From the NCBI GenBank assembly GCA_905331475.1, contig CAJNYU010000767.1:124001-188000 (forward strand): 64,000 nt of DNA, in the 5' to 3' direction. A model generated the notes under the pieces. The model was given only the letters and a program-made list of their open reading frames with translations, was not told the origin of the DNA and made no database searches. Positions 27,341 to 39,469 of the stretch are shown one piece after another; within the stretch, counting starts at the first letter, position 1, and the number at the start of each line of letters is the position of its first letter. The translations under genes and the position numbers were made by a program. The DNA comes from Rotaria socialis. Lineage: Eukaryota; Rotifera; Eurotatoria; Philodinida; Philodinidae.

Positions 27341-30300
27341 CTAAACAGAATTTACATTGCTGTTGGCCTCCTTCCGTGATAGTTCAAGCGCTTTTTGTAT
27401 TGCCCAAATGCTCAATGGACGCATATATCCACACTAAAACAAAAGAATAAATTGAAGTCTTTTTGTTTATTATTCCGCATGTAATCCAGACCAAATACTT
27501 ACAGATCGAAAACGAGAGTTACTCGTTAAAGCTTCAGGTGTTTGAAAAGCCAAACCAGCTATATTATAACAAGTATTATAAATACCTTCGGATGTGAGAA
27601 GAGCTTCATAATTAAAATTCTAATAAAAAAGTCAAGTGTTGAACAAAAACATAATTAAAACACAGAATTTAGCAAAATAAAAATATTACTTCCATAATCA
27701 TTGTAGATGATAAACCATAGGTAACACCAGTCCATATTTCTTCTGATTGTAAACTAACAGTTTCTAATTGTCCTGATTTTGTCATTCCATTAACAGCACC
27801 CATTGTGCCATTACACAATTGCATTACATTCATTTTAAATATTGTGTCAAGTACACTATTTACACGCTCTTTTTCGAAATCCTTCGAAGAAAAATTTCAT
27901 TGAAACATCTAAAATCTATTTTCAAATCTATTCACTTCATATTTATGACCGGTTAAACGTAGATACCAAAAACCAGCTAGTTGATCAGACATAATACTAT
28001 CGTGATGAGATGATGCACTTGAATCATAATTATAGTATTGACCTAAAAGTGCAGAAAGAAAACTTATCGTAAGTTTATATACTCTAATGACGATGTTAAT
28101 CGTGTGATTATATAAGTGCTACTTTTTGAAACGATAGGAACTCAATGTGGTGATGAAAAACTTAGTGAAATTTGCCAAAAGTGATCAAAACAACGCCACA
28201 GAAAACAAGAAACTTGAGCGAGAACAAGCATGATTGATTCAGTTTTGATAACCTACACAGAAAGATTTATGTAATGCGTATCTGTTCGGTGCTCATCCAT
28301 TTATTTCAAAAACACAATTGCGAGAAAGAGGCATGCAGTTTTCTTGCTTTGTTGAACTTTCTTTTTGTGTCTTAGCGTTAATTCATTTAGGCCACATTTC
28401 TAATGGCAAGCTACAGCTCGGGGCTTAGGCGGACAAGTGAGACCCCCGTACTCTAGTGCAGGGTAGTTTCGCTTTTCTATCCGCTTATTCAAATAAATTT
28501 TTAACTTTCTAAAAGGCTGTGATTATTTGTAAAAACACTTGACATATAAAACGAGTAGGATGCGAGTTATCTTGTAAAGCATGTCTTGATCATGAAAATA
28601 TTTCTTCTTCATAGAATCCGCACTCTATTGAATATTTGGGTTTAGTTGTAATTTTGGAACGAAGAAAAGAACAGCAATGATGCTTTTTATGTTGTCACGT
28701 TTTGGAGGATGTTTTTCAAGAATATATGAAGAGAGAAAAATATTTTAGCTTATTTTTCTCAAATTTTTCGTTATTTAAGTAAGAAAATATGACAGTTTGC
28801 CACTGAATTCGATCGTAAAAAATCTTATCGCTAATAGAAAAATCTCGATAAATTATTCAAATCTATGCATCTGATGGAACTAGACGTGAATGTTCGAGTC
28901 TACTACTGCTTCACAATATCGTTGTCAACTCAAATTAAAATCGTCGATTCTTTAAATTAACTATTGAATGAATCAGGTTGACTGACCGTTCCATAATTTT
29001 TCTGAATAAGAATTCTTTGCTAACTGAAGCCATTCACTGTATTCATTTACTAGATCGTTATCATTCATAATTTGAGCCATTTCAATACAAAAACGAAGCG
29101 CAGCTATCTGTAAACCTCCACAATAAGCACTAAAAAATAAACAATTCATATTATTCAACAGCAATAAAAAAATTGAGAAAAACCTTGCTCCAGCGGCTGT
29201 CCATGCATCATAGGTTTGATCAGCAAATCCACCATTATCCACTAGACCATCTTTGTCTGTGTCTTGTTCTCTCAAATGAGTCATAACACTCTATGAAAAT
29301 CGTAATATTGAAATTTGAATCTATTTCCTATCATTCTTACTTGTATGGTTGGCCATATATGATTAAGAAATTCGCTATTTTGTGTGTACACATAATCTCG
29401 ATAGACTTGCAGAACATATTTTGAGCCTAAATCTTTCCACTCAGCTGTATCATGTGCAATATAAGCATTAACCAATAGCCAAGGCTCTTCATCTATGAAA
29501 ATAGAATTTTTTTAATACAAAAATAAATCGATAGACTCTACGCTGAATTACCAGGATCGCCTTGATCATGAGGAACAGAGTTTAACATTTTTCGTCGACC
29601 TGTTTGGCCGTGGAACAAATAAACACGTGGCTCAACATTTTCATGTGGAATTGTACTAGCTAAAATAGTAAAGTGATTTTGTTCATTTCATCAACATGAA
29701 TACAATAGATTTCTTTACCGTATTCATACTGAATACTGAGTTCTAATTCAGGCCATAATTGTATCAAAGCAAATGAAGCATAGAAATGAACATCATAGGT
29801 ATTAACCATTCGGTATTCATGACCTTAACATCATATTCCATGGGTGAAAAAACAACTCGTGGAATCAAAAACAATGAATTACCCTCTAAATATCCAAATC
29901 GCCCCCATTTTCTAACATGTTCAGATAGTGTTGTATCTTCACTTACATCGAGCCAAACGGAACCACTATCCGCTACAAAATATGATTCATTAAATAAAGC
30001 ACTTTTATACCAATCTGGTAATAGTCTAAAAGAAGCAAAGCATTTCAAAAAATTTTTTTTATAAATTAAATTCAATTACGAATCATCTAGAATCGGTTTT
30101 TGCCATTCATTAATAGCTTTCTCCCATTTCATTCGATTATCTAATGTATAAAGGCAAAGTTTTGTCCCATTTAACGTTGGCTTATCAAAACATGTCGTAT
30201 ACCATCTAATAGAAACGAAAGCAGTGTTCGTTATCAAATGATATATTAACAAAATGACCTACTTTGAATATAGTTGTTGTCCAAGGCCAAATTTAATTTC

Positions 30301-31959
30301 TGGCATATGCCAAGCAAGTGCGAATTCGATCGGTTTTATCGATTTCGCTTCAACATTTGTTGTTATACATACACAACTAGCTGTATTTAAAGTTGCTGAT
30401 CTTGCAGTTGGTGATTCCATTTCTATTAATCGGCCATCATCAATTAAATCCATCCAAACACTTCGTCCTTCGACATCTGAATCGAGATTAAAATTTGTTC
30501 GTGTTGTAACTAAATTATCTAACTAGAAAAATTCCAATTTGATTACATTTGATTATTTAAATGGCGAATAGAACAAACTTCTTTTTTCCCCAATATACAA
30601 TATTCAAGTTGCATACCACGTAATTTTTGTTTTATCGATACACCACTAGCTGCTGATAGCTCATCGCTATCGTCAGAGATATGAACTGGTTCATGAGAAA
30701 TATCTTGGCATAAGAATTCATTGGTAGCTAAACGGAGAAAAAAAACAGAAAATTACCAAATGAGAAATATGTTGGAAAAAAACCTGATCCTGCTTGCCAT
30801 GTAAACATCAGACTGACTTCAATTGGAGCATCATTTAAATTCTCGACATTCCAAACAAAAGAAGCAACTGGAAGTGAAGAATCCTAAATGAAAAAAGAAG
30901 ATAAGAATGTGTTTTTCAGATCGAATTTTAAAATTTGATTGATAGGTACTTTATAATTATGAGGTATAAACGGTGATATTTGTTTACATAATAATCGTAC
31001 ATTTTGTCCAGGCAGATCATAGGTCGTCCATGATTGTGGATAGAGTGCTTGGTAATGGCCATATTCTTTTGGAAATGCAGTATTCCACATATGTAGTCCT
31101 TTCTGTCGTAAACGATTTGTTGTTAACACTTGACAATAGTTCGTCGTATTTCGACGACGAATACAAACAGTGAACTAATAGAAAATATTCAAATGAAAAG
31201 CATCAAAAAAAAATAATACGTATCCAACAAAATCAACTAACTGTATTTGCTTCAACAGTTTGAAATTCATAAAGACCGGGTACAAGTTGATAACGACAGA
31301 ATTCTCCTTTAAATCCTCGCCCGATTGTTCCACAGCCCAAGCCACCAATTGGTGCACCTATCAGAAAAGAACGCAATGATAGACAAAACGACGTTTCTAG
31401 CTATCCATCCAATCACTTATGATGAGTAGTAAACAGAAATGTCTGGTGAGATTTTTGTTTTGTACCTTAGCTTGTTTGAACTATGACAAAAGAATCGCTA
31501 TGAATCTGAATAATTATAGCTTTGCAAGTGACCGCAACGGATGTTCTCCCAGCAAAGTCGTTGCAAAGCATTTTATCAATACACGAACCTCAATGATGAC
31601 TGATTATATGGGAACACTACGGAGTTCTTCTTTTGTGATTATCTAACAACTAATAATATGTAATCTTTTTACCATAGATTTGTTGCAGTGGTACTGGGTT
31701 AATAAAATCCATATGTGCTCGTCGTTTTTCTTTTCTCAAACGATACCATAGAGGAAGATATCTATTAAAATTTCGAACAACCATTTTATTTTCTCATTCA
31801 AACTCATAGAATTAACCTCGCGAATAAAGGAATGTATTCCAGTAGTTGTTTGAATCGTGGTCTTGAGAATGGTTTCCATTTAGAATCGAATTCTTTATCA
31901 AAACTAACATGCCAACCGTATTTAGTTGGTATTAACTGATCAAGATTAGATAAGGACAT
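27341..31959 (-). CDS. GBA2: non-lysosomal glucosylceramidase (GH116)
   Basis: Model (18 exons): complement(27341..27433, 27503..27619, 27690..27881, 27936..28042, 28987..29129, 29184..29290, 29341..29492, 29552..29659, 29719..29823, 29883..30025, 30080..30205, 30263..30522, 30579..30727, 30784..30883, 30950..31174, 31242..31357, 31673..31761, 31817..31959); 824 residues. It hydrolyses glucosylceramide at cytosolic membrane faces. It is colinear with human GBA2: [10 protein letters not shown] near the start, [103 protein letters not shown] and MRPLSIWA. By remembered family data, Glu524 in DEEPW would be the nucleophile and Asp675 in SDQ the acid/base. Introns are mostly 49-66 bp; those at 28043-28986 (944 bp) and 31358-31672 (315 bp) are long. 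An acceptor AG at 31972-31973 sits twelve bases before the ATG, only 59 bp after the mS35 stop. Confidence 0.95.
28043..28986 (-). other. long GBA2 intron with unexplained insert
   Basis: This intron is about 15 times longer than its neighbours. About 28400-28475 is much richer in G and C than the surrounding sequence (for example CAGCTCGGGGCTTAGG), suggesting an inserted element. No terminal repeats or target duplications could be found by eye. Confidence 0.4.
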
Positions 31960-31970
31960 GAATAAATTAA

Positions 31971-31973
31971 TCT
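31971..31973 (-). promoter_or_regulatory. splice acceptor upstream of GBA2 start
   Basis: On the minus strand a TTTTTAG acceptor ends at 31972, within the 59 bp between the mS35 stop (32019) and the GBA2 ATG (31959). There is too little room for a normal promoter plus 5' intron. Spliced-leader trans-splicing of a downstream cistron is the simplest explanation, but this is inferred. Confidence 0.5.
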
Positions 31974-32018
31974 AAAAACAAGAAAAAAAAGTTAACCTAG
32001 ACACATCATCATATATTA

Positions 32019-35000
32019 TTATAATTTTAGATTGTACAACGAGAGTACATCGTTTTTATAATCGTTTAAATTTTTCAATTCATTCTCAGCACCTTCATCT
32101 TGAACACGAGTTATACTCGCGCGATATCGTTCGACAAGTTTTTTATTATGATCAAGAACGGAGTTTGAATCAACTGACGATGGGTTTTGCTAAAAATTGA
32201 TAAAACATGATCTTTGTTTAGTATGTATGAAACTTAGAAAATGATTTATAATAAAGACCTCAGATGCTTTGAGTATATCAAGTAATCGAGCGCGCGAAGG
32301 ACTTTTATCCCAATAATATGCTTGCCAATCATTCTTCGTTTTATCTACTTCCCAATTTTCAATTTTCTAAAATAAAATAAAATAAAAACATCAGACTTGG
32401 CGTTTTAAAAAGCAAAATTCTTTTACCCAAGACTCGAAATACAATGCTGTCAATAAATATTGAGCATAATCATAATTTTGCTTTCGATATGGACATCTAA
32501 AACAGTTATGAGTTATTTTCTGTTATTGAAATTTGAGATGAAAAAAACTGCCTACTGAAAACTACACATCAACGGCTTTTTTTGCAGAGTATGGAATGCT
32601 TATGCCTAATCCTACGGACAATAATAATCTCTTTATTATGAGTAACATGTATAGTTTATTATCTACTTGTAGAATGTGAGAAAAGGTTGTATGGTAAGCA
32701 AGAATAGAAACTAAGATCTCATCTTTGTGTTTGTTTTAATAACTACTATCGGCGCCAGAAGTCAAGGCAGTCGGATGTTTTTTGAATAACTCATGATAGG
32801 AACAAGATAGAGACCTGCGATTTCCACCTTTTGAGAGCCTAAACCCAAGATCATAGTTTCATACGCAAAACTTTTTCTAACGAAAAAATTCGAAGATCGG
32901 TTTTTCGGAGGATCTCTGGAAAATCACGCTGGTTTTTGAAAACCGTTATAGAAGTATATTGATTTTCTTACATATTCGAAATCAGCATCAAAAACTAAGT
33001 CGACTGATACATGTTTTGAATCTTTTCACGAACTTTGATTTTCCTCGAAAAATTCACTCTTGTGGTCCCTCTCAGGGTCGGTCGAAAAGTGAATTCCGTC
33101 AAACTGCCATTTGGGCCCTAGAAAGTAGGTTCCAAGCTTGCAGGATGCTGTTATAAACCATCATGAAAAATGAATAATGAACAAAAACAGCGTTTTAATG
33201 AAGTTCACTTTTTTGACCGACCCTGAGAGGGACCACAGGGGTGAATTTTTTGAGGAAAACAAAAGTTCGTGAAAAGATTCGAAACATGTATAAGTCGACT
33301 TAGTTTTTGATGCTGATTTCGAATATGTAAGAAAATCAATAGACTTCTATAGCGGTTTTCAAAAATCCAGCGTGGTTTTCCAGAAATCCTTTAAAAAAAC
33401 GATCTTCGAAAATTTTTGCTTATGAAACTTTGATCTTGGGTTTTCGCTCTCAAACGGTGAAAATCGTAGGTCTCTATCTTGTTTCTATCATGAGTTCTTC
33501 AAAAAGCATCCGACTTCCGTGACTTCTGGCGACGATCGTAGTAGCGCATAAAATCATCACTACACCTGATAATTTACATATTCGACAAGCGATAGGAACG
33601 GAATACTGGTACATGATATAAAACTGGCCGAGTATTTTCAGGTAGTTCTGAGTGATATTTGTACTATTGCAGATTTGGCTATAAATAATAAAATCAGGTT
33701 ACGAATTAAGGAGCGTAAGCTTATTGTCAGTTCTGATAATTTATTTTACACTTTTACATTATTTGTGGTCAATATTGAAATATGAATAATTACATAGTCT
33801 TCGGGTGTAAATAGAAGTCGTCGGTGATTGAAAAGAAATATATTTGCATTTGCATCTACGCAATAAAATTCATAGATTGCAATATTTGATAAGTTTCGAT
33901 TTTTTTCTGATCGCTATCATAACTTACTCATTCAGGACCTCTTATACATGTTGGCAACAAAACTTCTTATACATCCAAAACCGAATACAACCACGTGTAC
34001 ACACGGACAATCAATATAAAAGTAAGGCTTTCTTTTCCTTAAAAAAACTTGATTTTTGTTTCAAGAAATTGATCGCCACAACAAAAAAAAGTCAGCTGCT
34101 GACACCAGTATGGAAAGCATGCACTGAATGATATCAACATCAGATATTTTATGAAATCGCCTATTCATTCTCTCGCAACCGCCACTCACGGTAGTCATAC
34201 ATTAAATATTGTTTTCAAAGCGCGAATTCAATGATGCGTCTCCAACGATATTCGTTTGCATTTCATAGAGAAGTATAATATTGGTTTTTCTATTAAAACT
34301 TAGCTAGGCGCACAATATTTTTGATCTGCATAGCGCGAAGAAAACGAAAGAGGTTTTATTCTCTTACTTGTCAGCGACTAGAGTAAGTTCATCTGTATCC
34401 GCATTGTATCGTTGTCCAGCTAAGCGAATAAATTTATCACGGGCATGTTCATCAAATTGTAGTTGCGTTAATTTAAACTAAAAAAAATCAATACAGAACA
34501 TTCAATCATAAAATAATTCTGGAATAAATACATTAAATTTAACGACACGAGCTCGAGAATCTCGTATCGATGGTGTTGAATTAAGATAATCATGGGTTGT
34601 TATTTGTATAGGTAAATAATATTCACATGCTTCATCAGAATCTAATTGTTCTGGCCATGGTGTACAATATTCTAATGGAACGATGAATTTGCTAGATTTT
34701 TAATTATCAATAGAGTAATATTTACTTTTGATTGCAGCACAATGCTTTTTTATATGATTAGGTGTTAAATGAAAGAAGTTAGGAATTTTCATTAGTTCAG
34801 CATTTGCATATTTTTCCAATGGCAAACCTTTATTTTCTTTATCCGACGCGACATAGCCCTGAGTTATAGGCAACGGTACAACACTTTGCTTAAATGTCGT
34901 AGCTGTTGGCCAAACATTAGTCCAATCTTGATCTGTTGACATACGCAAATAACGCGGTGGTGGAACCTAATTTAATAATCAAATGATTCTGTTCTTTTTT

Positions 35001-35278
35001 GATTTATTCATAGAAATATAACTAAAACCTCTTTAAATTTTGGTCTTATACGTTTTTTCATTGAACCATTTCGATTCGTTTTTGATTTTGTTAATTGTAA
35101 CAGACGAAATTCTCCAATTTGAGCTAAAATTGAACAGGTATAATTGATATTTTCTAAAAATTTAAATCTAAACCTTACATTTCGGTTCAGTTGATCGTTG
35201 TGGTTGACGAAAGGTTCTCACAAATAATAGATGATGCGATGGTAATGTCAATTGAAGTCTCAAATATAAGAGAGACAT
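32019..35278 (-). CDS. MRPS35: mitochondrial ribosomal protein mS35
   Basis: Model (8 exons): complement(32019..32189, 32259..32366, 32427..32496, 34368..34477, 34532..34671, 34726..34966, 35029..35123, 35179..35278); 344 residues (human 323). It is a component of the small subunit of the mitochondrial ribosome. Family matches in order are [87 protein letters not shown] and ESW. The N-terminus [19 protein letters not shown], followed by VRTFRQPQR, is basic and acid-free, as for a mitochondrial presequence. The acceptor at 34671 was preferred over one 20 bp upstream because it gives [12 protein letters not shown], matching human spacing. Introns are about 54-70 bp except one of 1871 bp (32497-34367), which houses a large inverted repeat. 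An acceptor AG at 35300-35301 precedes the ATG. GBA2 follows 59 bp downstream. Confidence 0.92.
32741..33546. mobile_element. large inverted-repeat (foldback) element in mS35 intron
   Basis: Two arms of about 350-360 bp (about 32741-33100 and 33195-33546) are imperfect reverse complements around a spacer of about 90 bp. Outer ends are ACTACTATCGGCGCCAGAAG and, on the other side, CTTCTGGCGACGATCGTAGT. Innermost shared sequence includes CCCTCTCAGGGTCGGTC. No open frame of a transposase is present, so it is a MITE or foldback element. A diverged relative is at 22.4-22.7 kb. Confidence 0.8.
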
Positions 35279-36891
35279 AGCTGTTTGTAATATTTTGATC
35301 TAGAAAAGTCTGTTTTTACATGTTCAATAAAGACTATATGGTTCGGCAAGTTACACTGAATAAAAAAATAAATTCTACTATGACTCAGTTCTGCAATCAT
35401 TCGAATAATGATTATTCAAACGGTAGACCGTACACGTTTCACTGAATAATAATGAGTGCGCATATAAAATTAATTATTCAATGGTTACATGTATGTGTTC
35501 TTAGGTATAAGGACACAAGCAATATCAATTATTAAATTTATATGTTTGCTGTGCGCTAGTAAACATTGAGAAGTTGTTGGATTCGCATTCTATAATATCT
35601 AGTATAATTTGATAAACAACTTTGCTTATGTTAGATATTGCTCAAACCGAAGTTTTTAAAAAAGAATAACTCTGAGATAATAGACAAAAATAAATCTATC
35701 AATCATTAGCGTCAGGGGTATAATTTCATGTTAATTAGAACATCTATTGGATACATCGTCTACCTGAGATCAAAAACGCACTTTTTAAGTTTTGAGTCAA
35801 CCTATGTTTTTGAAATCATTGGTTGAATAGTAAGAAATTAAGTTAAAAAATTTCAGCAGAGTATATATTATATCGCAACATATTGTTCGTACCAATATGA
35901 TATCCATCAAAGAAGTGTCAACTATTTTAAATATATTCTAATAAAAAATACAAGCTGTTCGATACAGATTGTTTTTTGTGATGTTCGCATTTATCAACTC
36001 TATTGTAGACTATTTAATTAGTGATTTGAAAGACATATGTTTCCTTAAAACTTAAAAAGACTTTACCTAAAGACAAAGAGACTTTGTCTTTACTAAATAT
36101 GCATACTAGCCAAATTTAATCGAACTAGTGGTAATGCATTTTTATAGATTAGTTGTGAATATAATTGAACCTTTTGTTTCCTCTCTAGTGTTGCTTTCCA
36201 AGATTTTCACTATGAATCTTTTCGTCGAATTGTATCAAATCAAATAAAAAAAATATTAGAAATGATTTATTTTTGATCGGTTCTGCAAACAAGGGCTTCT
36301 TACTTAAATAAATATTATCATACTCTGATGAATATTTGAAAAAATCATTCAGGTTTTCATCAATCTATTCAATGTCGTACGATCATTTTTTTTTCGTCTA
36401 CTAGTTAACAATCATGCTTTTTATTGGCTCATAAGACAGCAATATAGAAATCATAGAAATCACAGCACACGAAATGTCTTGACTATCAGAGACATCTAGT
36501 CGCTGCTTCGAATAAATGCAAAGTAAATTGTACGCACAGTATTTATTCGATATATATATGGTAACGACGACTCAAAGCACACATTCATAAATACACATAT
36601 GACAAAATTATCGATGAAAACGTGCCGTTCTTACTCCTGTCATGTACAGGATATCACATAAGAGGTACGTGACAGGTAGAAAAAAAGAATAGAGCAACAA
36701 AAATCAGTTACGTTGCTTTGCTGAAAAAGCAAATATATACATTTATCTCAATCATATCTTTACTGACGACTATGTTGTTGTATTCATTTTGTTTTTTGTT
36801 AACAAAAAATAATATTGTGCTTAACAGTTTTTACTGAGTAGAAAAGCTGAATGATATTGCATCCATTTTGTTTTTGTTTGTAGATAACAAA
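35279..36891. other. divergent intergenic region, mS35 / calcium sensor
   Basis: No gene is seen. It should contain the promoters of the two divergent genes. A short perfect hairpin (stem AAAGACAAAG / CTTTGTCTTT) lies at about 36062-36087. The acceptor TTTGTAG ends at 36883, eight bases before the calcium-sensor ATG, so the right end is probably a 5' intron or outron. Confidence 0.5.
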
Positions 36892-38648
36892 ATGGGAAAT
36901 ACGAAATCTGTACCGAATGCAGAAAATATGACTACAAATTATGAAAGAACGTCTGATGCAAGTATAATTTCATCAGTAAAATCGTTTACAATAAATAAGA
37001 AACAAAAACAGAGTGAATTGTCTGACCGAGATATTCAATTTCTTAGCTCACAAACAGGTATTTATAATTATTTTAAATTAATCTAATCAACAACCGGTAG
37101 ATATTTCCTAATGACGAAATCTTACTACATTCTGATTTTATCAATGTAAATACTCGGGATTCATCTGTAAGCACATTTGAGATAAATCAATCGAAATAGG
37201 CAGTCAATCTATGTTGCTGATAAAAATCCTGAAGATTACAATGAACAAGAATGTGTTAGTTATCAAGCAATAAAAGAACATTTATCGATAAATAACATGC
37301 ATATGTGTATATGAAAGTTGAATTGTAATAAATTTTTATAAAGGTTTACTTGTTGATAATAAATCATGTACGCATTAATATAGAAGATAGTTTTTGGCAG
37401 CCGAAATTAGCACATAAACTATCAAATAAGTTATTGAATGCAGAGATGTAATTAGTCTAGTTGTTTATCAAATGGGCTATTTTAGACAAAACAGGACATA
37501 TTTGGCGTCGATTCTTTACAAAAGTTATTCTTCTGAATCTAATTTCTTTCTCCAAAGCAGATGATACATCACAGGAAGAAAATTCAGGGTAAACTATAAT
37601 GTATTAATGATGCCGCTGTAAACAAGATAGCATCATTAAATAAGTTTCTAATAAAAACAATTTTCTAGATATTTTATCAAATTTCAAAGTATCTCTTTTT
37701 CTGTCTTTGTATTAACTAGAGGTTCTGGAGGAAAAATCTACGCCCATTGTGATTAGTTGTTGTTTTAATCATGCTATTTTGTTTAGCTTGTACGTATATT
37801 CATAGTGTATCGTGCCGGTAACGCTAGTTTGTTTTTTCATAAATAACTCTAGATGAAATATATTGCGTTAATCGTATCAGGATATCTAGATTAACTCAAA
37901 ATATTTGCAGTATATTAATAAAAGTTGATTGTCTCGAGATATCGCCAGTTTTTATTCTATCCAGTGATGATACAGAACAATCGCTGGTCCGGTAAACTTT
38001 ATTTACATACGAGTTTGCAATGGAAGAATTATTATTTGTTTAAATCTTTTAGCTCATAAAAGACAAAATATATCTATGAATATTTTTCATAGGTCTTCCT
38101 GCAGATGAAGTGCTTGAATGGCATCACAAGTTTTTTCAAGATAATCCAGATGGTCGCCTGGATCGAGTTCAATTCGGTAAATTTTATCGTCTCTTACGCA
38201 ATGAACCATCTGAGCGTTTAGATCTTATATGTGATCATATTTTTCGTGCATTTGATGTTGATGGCAATGGTTATGTTGAATTTGGAGAATTCCTACTGGG
38301 CTTTGCGATAAGCTCGCGTGGTGATCTTCGTTCGCGATTAGATTATGCATTTGAATGTTATGATCTTGATTCAAACGGATATTTAACAGAAGGTAGAGAA
38401 AAATAGAAGTATGTATAAGACAAAAAGAAAATTTGTTTTAAATTCTAGACGAAATCGCTCCGGTTCTTCGTGCAATGTATACTTTATTGGGCATACAACA
38501 TGTTCAAGATTATCCACCTGAAGAAGTCGCAAAAGATCTAATGAACAAATTAGATGTATCAAAAGATGGTCGTGTGACGAAAGATGAATTTATTTACTAC
38601 CTTATGAAAGATGGAATTTACAGAAATACAGTTAATCCATTTCATTAA
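36892..38648 (+). CDS. neuronal calcium sensor-like EF-hand protein
   Basis: Model: 36892..37057, 38093..38392, 38449..38648, 221 residues. It begins MGNTKS, a good N-myristoylation signal (Gly2, Ser6), then a Ser/Thr-rich linker of about 45 residues. Four EF-hands follow: the first is degenerate (DNPDGRLDRVQ), while EF2 (DVDGNGYVEFGE), EF3 (DLDSNGYLTEDE) and EF4 (DVSKDGRVTKDE) keep most Ca2+ ligands; EF4 has Lys at one loop position. This pattern (dead EF1, myristoyl start) fits the NCS/recoverin or calcineurin-B-like families; the exact subfamily is unclear and the N-terminus is longer than usual. It probably couples calcium to membrane targets. Intron 1 is 1035 bp and contains decayed coding-like fragments; intron 2 is 56 bp. 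Confidence 0.82.
37197..37995 (+). pseudogene. decayed coding fragments within calcium-sensor intron
   Basis: Several short stretches preceded by acceptor-like AG read as protein for 20-40 codons and then stop. The most suggestive, 37720-37821, reads RFWRKNLRPL, a TGA stop in place of a likely Trp, then a hydrophobic LVVVLIMLFCLACTYI segment. This resembles the juxtamembrane and transmembrane end of a VAMP/synaptobrevin-type SNARE. No SNARE coiled coil could be recognised upstream, so the identification is weak. Confidence 0.3.
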
Positions 38649-39210
38649 CTTTATTTTTGTTCAGTTTTCGAGAAAGAATCGCATATATTTTATATCTGAA
38701 GTTTTATTTTGAATTCAGTGATAAACTTGTATACAATATTTGTATATCATTATTTAAGAAATTCATAATTATTTATTTATCAATTAACGCATAATAAGTA
38801 AAATTGCCGGTTCTGAAAATGTTCTCATCTTCTGTTAAAACAGTCAGTAATTAATAGAAAGGGCAAACTTTTATTTGTGGGCAATACCAAACACTACAAC
38901 ATGAAGTCACAAAAAGATACAAGTCAATAAAAATATAGTTTAAAGTTTCTGATCTTTCATTTTGCTACTAGCGTTAAATATGTTTTTAAAATAAAACAAA
39001 GGAAAACATAATAATAGTATTGTTGTACAGGATGAACAATCATAAATAAAGTAGAAGACTACAATAGAATTGTTTTTGAGCAAAACGAAACGTACGCTAG
39101 TGTTGTTACATAGGCAAACTGAGGTAAATAAATAACGAGATGGATTACACGAAATTAGAACAAACGTATAGAGAAATAGAATACATATGTATTCATGAAT
39201 AAATAACCAT
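38649..39210. other. 3' intergenic region of convergent genes
   Basis: AT-rich sequence between the calcium-sensor stop and the stop codon of the minus-strand pyruvate carboxylase fragment. No gene or repeat recognised. Confidence 0.5.
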
Positions 39211-39469
39211 TTATTCTAATTCAATGATTAAATCATCGCCTTGTATTTGTTGACCGATTTTAACAAATATCTGTTTTACTTTACCTTCAATACTGCTTTT
39301 CACTACAGTTTCCATCTAAACATCAGTGAAAATGTAATCAAATCAGATATTTTTTTCTTTTCTTTTCTACATACCTTCATAGCACTTAAAACTGCTACGG
39401 TGTCACCTTTCTTGATCATATCACCTGGCTTCGCTTTTACATCTAATACTTGACCGGGCATTGGTGCAC
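39211..39469 (-). pseudogene. pyruvate carboxylase C-terminal exons (biotinyl domain), orphan
   Basis: Two exons, complement(39211..39315, 39375..39469), with a 59-bp GT-AG intron. They encode GAPMPGQVLDVKAKPGD, then KKGDTVAVLSAMK, then METVVKSSIEGKVKQIFV and GDDLIIELE-stop: the biotin carboxyl carrier domain that ends pyruvate carboxylase. The Lys in AMKM is the biotin site, and the intron falls exactly after AMK. A real acceptor precedes the first exon, but I found no earlier exon of the roughly 1180-residue enzyme in the next 9.5 kb, which is repeat-filled and has single-N ambiguities. Either the gene is truncated, or the rest lies beyond a very long intron or a misassembly. The coding sequence here shows no damage. 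Confidence 0.8.

Noticed and set aside
34671..34691. Alternative mS35 acceptor about 20 bp upstream
   Set aside because: It puts the next exon out of frame or adds residues; the acceptor at 34671 restores the human-like spacing before WPEQL.
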